This document shows positions 60,646 to 64,000 of a stretch of 64,000 nucleotides of DNA, piece by piece. The position numbers were made by a program, and so were the translations under genes. The number at the start of each line of letters is the position of its first letter. Positions within the stretch are counted from its first letter, which is position 1. The DNA is from Magnolia sinica (lineage: Eukaryota > Streptophyta > Magnoliopsida > Magnoliales > Magnoliaceae). The notes under the pieces are model-generated. The model was not told the origin of the DNA and ran no database searches. It saw only the letters and a list, made by a program, of their open reading frames with translations. The DNA lies in the NCBI RefSeq assembly GCF_029962835.1, contig NC_080590.1, positions 58,526,001 to 58,590,000 on the forward strand. The letters are read 5' to 3'.

Positions 60646-63343
60646 TCACACTGATGGTGAGGGCGCCCGCCAAATCCAAGCTGACGGTGCCACCGGTGGC
60701 AATGCATACGATGAAAGTGGAGACGGCACCCATGGAGAAGGTGCAGGTGCCTCAGCACATTTTGGTTCCTCGGATCCAGGTGTCATTGGCTTCTCCTCTG
60801 ATGCCCACCCATAGCCCGGAGTTTCCACCATAGGTGGCATCACAGGCGAGATTGGAATCAATGGCGCCCATGAGAAAGACGTGGCTGGTGCCGGTGCAGG
60901 TGCCGCCCATTTTGGACCATGTGATCCCTCTGAGGCCAACCCATAGCCTGGAGTTTCCGCCATAGGTGGCATCACAGGCGTGTTCGAAAGAAATGGCGCC
61001 CTTGAGAAAGACGTGTCTGGTGCCGGTGCAGGTGCCGCCCATTTTGGACCATGTGATCCCTCTGAGGCCCACCCATAGCCTGGAGTTTCCGCCATAGGTG
61101 GCATCACAGGCGTGTTCGAAAGAAATGGCGCCCTTGAGAAAGACGTGTCTGGTGCTGGTGCAGGTGCCGCCCATTTTGGACCATGTGATCCCTCTGAGGC
61201 CCACCCATAGCCTGGAGTTTCCGCCATAGGTGGCATCACAGGCGTGTTCGAAAGAAATGGCACCCATGAGAAAGACGTGTCTGGTGCCGGTGCAGGTGCT
61301 GGCCATTTTGGACCATGTGATTCCTCGGAGGCCCACCCATAGCCTGGAGTTTCCGCCATAGGTGGCATCACAGGTGTGTTCGAAAGAAATGGCACCCATG
61401 AGAAAGACGTGTCTGGTGCCGGTGCAGGTGCTGGCCATTTTGGACCATGTGATTCCTCGGAGGCCCACCCATAGCCTGGAGTTTCGACTGTAGGTGGCAT
61501 CACAGGCGTGGTAGGAAGTAATGGCTTCCATGAGAAAGACGTGTCTGGTGCTGGTGCAGATGCCGCCCATTTTGGACCATGTGATCCCACTGAGAAATAT
61601 GGTGCAGGCGCAGGTGCCGCCCATTTTGGACCATGTGATCCCACTGAGAAATATGGTGCAGGTGCAGGCGATCCGAGCATCATTTTGGGAAGGACGGTTA
61701 TCTTCAACTTCTGGTAATACACTCCACAGTGGGAGCCAACTCCGCAAATGTACCATTTGTTGCCAGTGGTGGTCAAGGTGATTCGATCACTGCCGCTCGC
61801 AAGAACGCCCAAGTTCGGCGACTTAATGCAGTTGGCAAAGCCGGTGCCGTTCACCTTCACGACGGTGTGGTTCCCCTCATTGTAGTTGAAAACTGTAAAA
61901 GCCAGAAAATAATAGTTAGCACCTATGTCAGCTTGGCCGTGCTGCATGACTTAATCTCACACAGGTGGGCCACAACAGAAGGATCAATGTAGGAGAGGAA
62001 GCCCAGGGCCCACATAAAATTCAAAACAGCCTTATGAATGGCCTGACCCTTCAGTCACGCCAGATGAAGGACTCTAATAGCCTAAATTTCAAGTACACAA
62101 TATGGTGGGGCCCAAATAAAGGGTTTGAGTTCTCTTCCAACTTGGACCCCGTAGTGTGACCCATATGATTCACTGATCAGCCAGATTTTTAGGATCGGGC
62201 ATAACATGCACTAAGACATCTGATGGACAGGTCAGATTTCTTTCATGCATCACATGGTTCCCACATCTGCTAGTGCCGGTACCACTCATGGGTCCCTCTT
62301 CAAACCGTAAGACTCTTATAGGTGGGCCACACATTATCATCAGTTTAGACTTGACCATTGGATTATTCAGATTTACTGATTCAATGGGCACCACTACAAT
62401 TGTGATCATTATAAATGGGTTTGGAGGATGCTTAATTAAACCGTGGTCCTTATACACGGTTATTAAGCTGAATATGAAAACCTATAATGTGGAGATCTTA
62501 GGGGAGAGAAGTGTGATGAGTAAGCTTCTCTAACCCTCTTTTTTATAAATATATGTCTTGACACAAGATAAAAAAGTCCTAATTCCATTAAAAGGTTCTT
62601 CAGAGGGTGTGAGATGTAGAATATTAATATTCTCATCGGCTACATCGAGAAATCAGGAATGTCTTCCCGATCAGGTATGCTTTAAGATTGAAGCATTGAA
62701 TCTCTATTATTGATGCATAAACGATCCATCAAATCTGCAATACAGATCTAACACAAAAACCCATTTTGAAATCGAGCTCAATATTACTTTTCCGAGTTTT
62801 GTAAACCAGGCCAAGGTAGCTGGGTTTTAAGTTGACCCAGGAAAACAAAGCTGAGTCACTTGCAAACCATGGCCTGACTGGTTTAACCGACCCACTGACG
62901 AAGCCCATGACCTGGGCAAGCCAACTCCCGTATTTGACTCCAGTCTTGTCAACCTAATCAAGTTGAATTCTAATTGTTTCCTTCTTTTTTCAGTCCTTAA
63001 ATCATCTATTCAATAACAGAGACGGTCAGTCCATACAGACATGTCCGGTGGCGGAACCCAGCATCAAAATGCCTTGAAGGAGATAAATGGAACTTGTCTT
63101 CAAGTAATACGATTTCATAGTCAAACCAATGTTGCAAATCAAGATGAAAAGCAAATAAATAAGTTGATTACCTAAAGTATCTCCTACACGGAATTTTTTG
63201 CCTTCGGCCCACACCGTGTAATCAAAACCAGTAGTCCATCCAGAGTCATCACCCACGACATATTCCGTTGCCGTAGCAAATGCAGAGAGTGCAACAATGG
63301 TTACGACAATGGAAAAGGCTGCGTTCATTCCGATCCGTGCCAT
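60646..63343 (-). CDS. Phytocyanin with long Pro/Ala-rich repeat tail
   Basis: Two exons: 63343-63172 and 61892-60646, joined across a GT-AG intron (61893-63171) in phase 1 with an intact frame, giving 472 residues. Residues 1-26 are a signal peptide (hydrophobic [13 protein letters not shown]). The cupredoxin domain is about 27-126: [27 protein letters not shown], then from exon 2 [18 protein letters not shown]. Likely copper ligands are His66, Cys107, His112 and Gln118 (stellacyanin-like axial ligand); probable disulphide Cys79-Cys113; sequons at Asn65 and Asn72. The intron position inside the domain is typical of the family. Residues 143-424 are SHGPKW/APAPAP repeats resembling arabinogalactan-protein glycomodules. 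The C-terminus ends WRAPSPSV without a hydrophobic GPI signal. Likely a secreted cell-wall or apoplastic copper protein of the uclacyanin/stellacyanin/early-nodulin-like group. Confidence 0.92.
60793..61584 (-). repeat. Six 132-bp (44-residue) coding tandem repeats
   Basis: Exactly 792 bp, residues 161-424. Unit: [38 protein letters not shown]. An 18-residue partial unit precedes it (143-160). Middle units are nearly identical in DNA, which points to recent unequal exchange or ongoing homogenisation. The frame is kept in every unit. Confidence 0.95.
61893..63171 (-). other. Intron of phytocyanin gene (1.28 kb)
   Basis: Donor G/GTAATC at 63171, acceptor TTTTACAG at 61893. No other gene inside. 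The stretch 62800-62945 has degenerate CCGAGT/TGACC phrases of repeat type. Confidence 0.85.
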
Positions 63344-63424
63344 CGGAGCGGAAACTGATTTTGTTTAAACGCAATTTGCACGAATGGCCGGATTAGGATA
63401 CATGGTATAGGACCCAAGTAGGCC

Positions 63425-63432
63425 TATTTATA
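63425..63432 (-). promoter_or_regulatory. TATA box of phytocyanin gene
   Basis: TATAAATA on the minus strand (context CTATAAATAGGCC), 82 bases upstream of the ATG, a normal distance for a plant gene with a short 5' UTR. Confidence 0.75.
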
Positions 63433-64000
63433 GCAGTCTCTTACCATAGAAAACCATAGTATCATGTTATTAGGTGCATGGCCGGCTAAGGCCGACATGT
63501 ACAACTATGTCAATAGATTCCGCGTTAGGCAAGCTTTGGAGGGTCCGTATGGCTACAACAGCATTGTGGGGGCGGAGCTATCTAAAGAGCTTTAAGTTTT
63601 AACAATATGGTCAGGATATTAAGGTCAACACCATACATATGCCATGTGTATGAGTAGGGTGCACCATGGATGGGCAGGTGGAAATGGGCGCGACTTGGCT
63701 GGATATTAAGGTCAACACCATACATATGCCATGTGTATGAGTAGGGTGCACCATGGGTGGGCAGTTGGAAATGGGCGCGACTTGGCTGGAGCCCTCGAAC
63801 CAGCGATGTCCGACCGTGGCACCCACCTCGATGTATGTGCTGTATCTCTATGCCAGCCATCCATTTTTCCAACTCATTGTATGGTATGAGTTTAAGAATG
63901 AAGCAGAAACACAGGAAACAAGGCTGAATGACTATTATAAACTTTTCATGAGCTAAAAAAGTTTTAGATCAATATGATATTTTTGTTTTCCCTTTATCTA
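63433..64000. other. Upstream region of the phytocyanin gene
   Basis: No gene supported. Holds the 87-bp direct duplication at 63614-63787. Confidence 0.5.
63614..63787. repeat. Two direct 87-bp tandem copies
   Basis: 63614-63700 and 63701-63787, both GGATATTAAGGTCAACACC to GCGCGACTTGGCT, differing at two positions (GGATGGGCAGG / GGGTGGGCAGT). About 270 bp upstream of the gene start. Confidence 0.93.

Noticed and set aside
60752..61756. 334-residue repetitive ORF overlapping the phytocyanin exon in another frame
   Set aside because: The 132-bp unit is divisible by three, so a shadow frame stays open through the repeats. Only the other frame joins exon 1 with correct splicing and a cupredoxin fold.

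Overview
The window is nuclear DNA of a flowering plant with a large, repeat-rich genome. Evidence is nested long-LTR retrotransposons, plant-type primer-binding sites (initiator tRNA-Met; tRNA-Asp) and one spliced phytocyanin gene. I cannot name the species. About 59 kb is transposon-derived; the only host gene I can support is at the right end (60646-63343, minus strand).

Layout. (1) 1-29759 is a decayed Athila-like Ty3/gypsy element on the plus strand, cut on the left by the window edge. Its 5' LTR was split by a complete Tekay/Del-type chromovirus (745-14036, minus strand, near-perfect TSD ATTAT/ATTAC). Its gag-pol region was split by a solo LTR of the same chromovirus family (15933-19027, TSD TTCTT). 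Its 3' LTR was split by a 4.1-kb LTR-like unit (25146-29251). (2) 29764-48654 is a long inverted repeat made of two head-to-head copies of one end of that 4-kb LTR family. Its left arm holds a third chromovirus LTR (30287-44505, TSD TACGG), which holds a full-length Sirevirus-like Ty1/copia element (30957-42090, TSD CACCA). (3) 49290-55745 is another 4-kb-class solo LTR (TSD AACCG), holding a solo Athila-type LTR (50220-52343, TSD TGGTG). (4) The DNA on both sides of it, up to 59476, looks like one more old LTR ending in GGGGCGTTACA. (5) 59477-64000 is host DNA with the phytocyanin gene, whose C-terminus is six 44-residue Pro/Ala-rich repeats.

All three retrotransposon coding regions are broken. 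Many stops and lost metal-binding residues fit C-to-T or G-to-A change, as expected from deamination of methylated cytosine.

The most interesting signals are modules shared between unrelated elements. A non-structural accessory ORF lies upstream of gag in the Ty3/gypsy chromovirus, and a recognisable homologue lies downstream of pol in the Ty1/copia element. A palindromic motif (core CGAC[T/C]AGTCG) forms arrays just upstream of the TATA box in the LTRs of both the Sirevirus-like and the Athila-like element, and again in front of the copia accessory ORF. The inverted LTR pair could form a long hairpin RNA against its own family.
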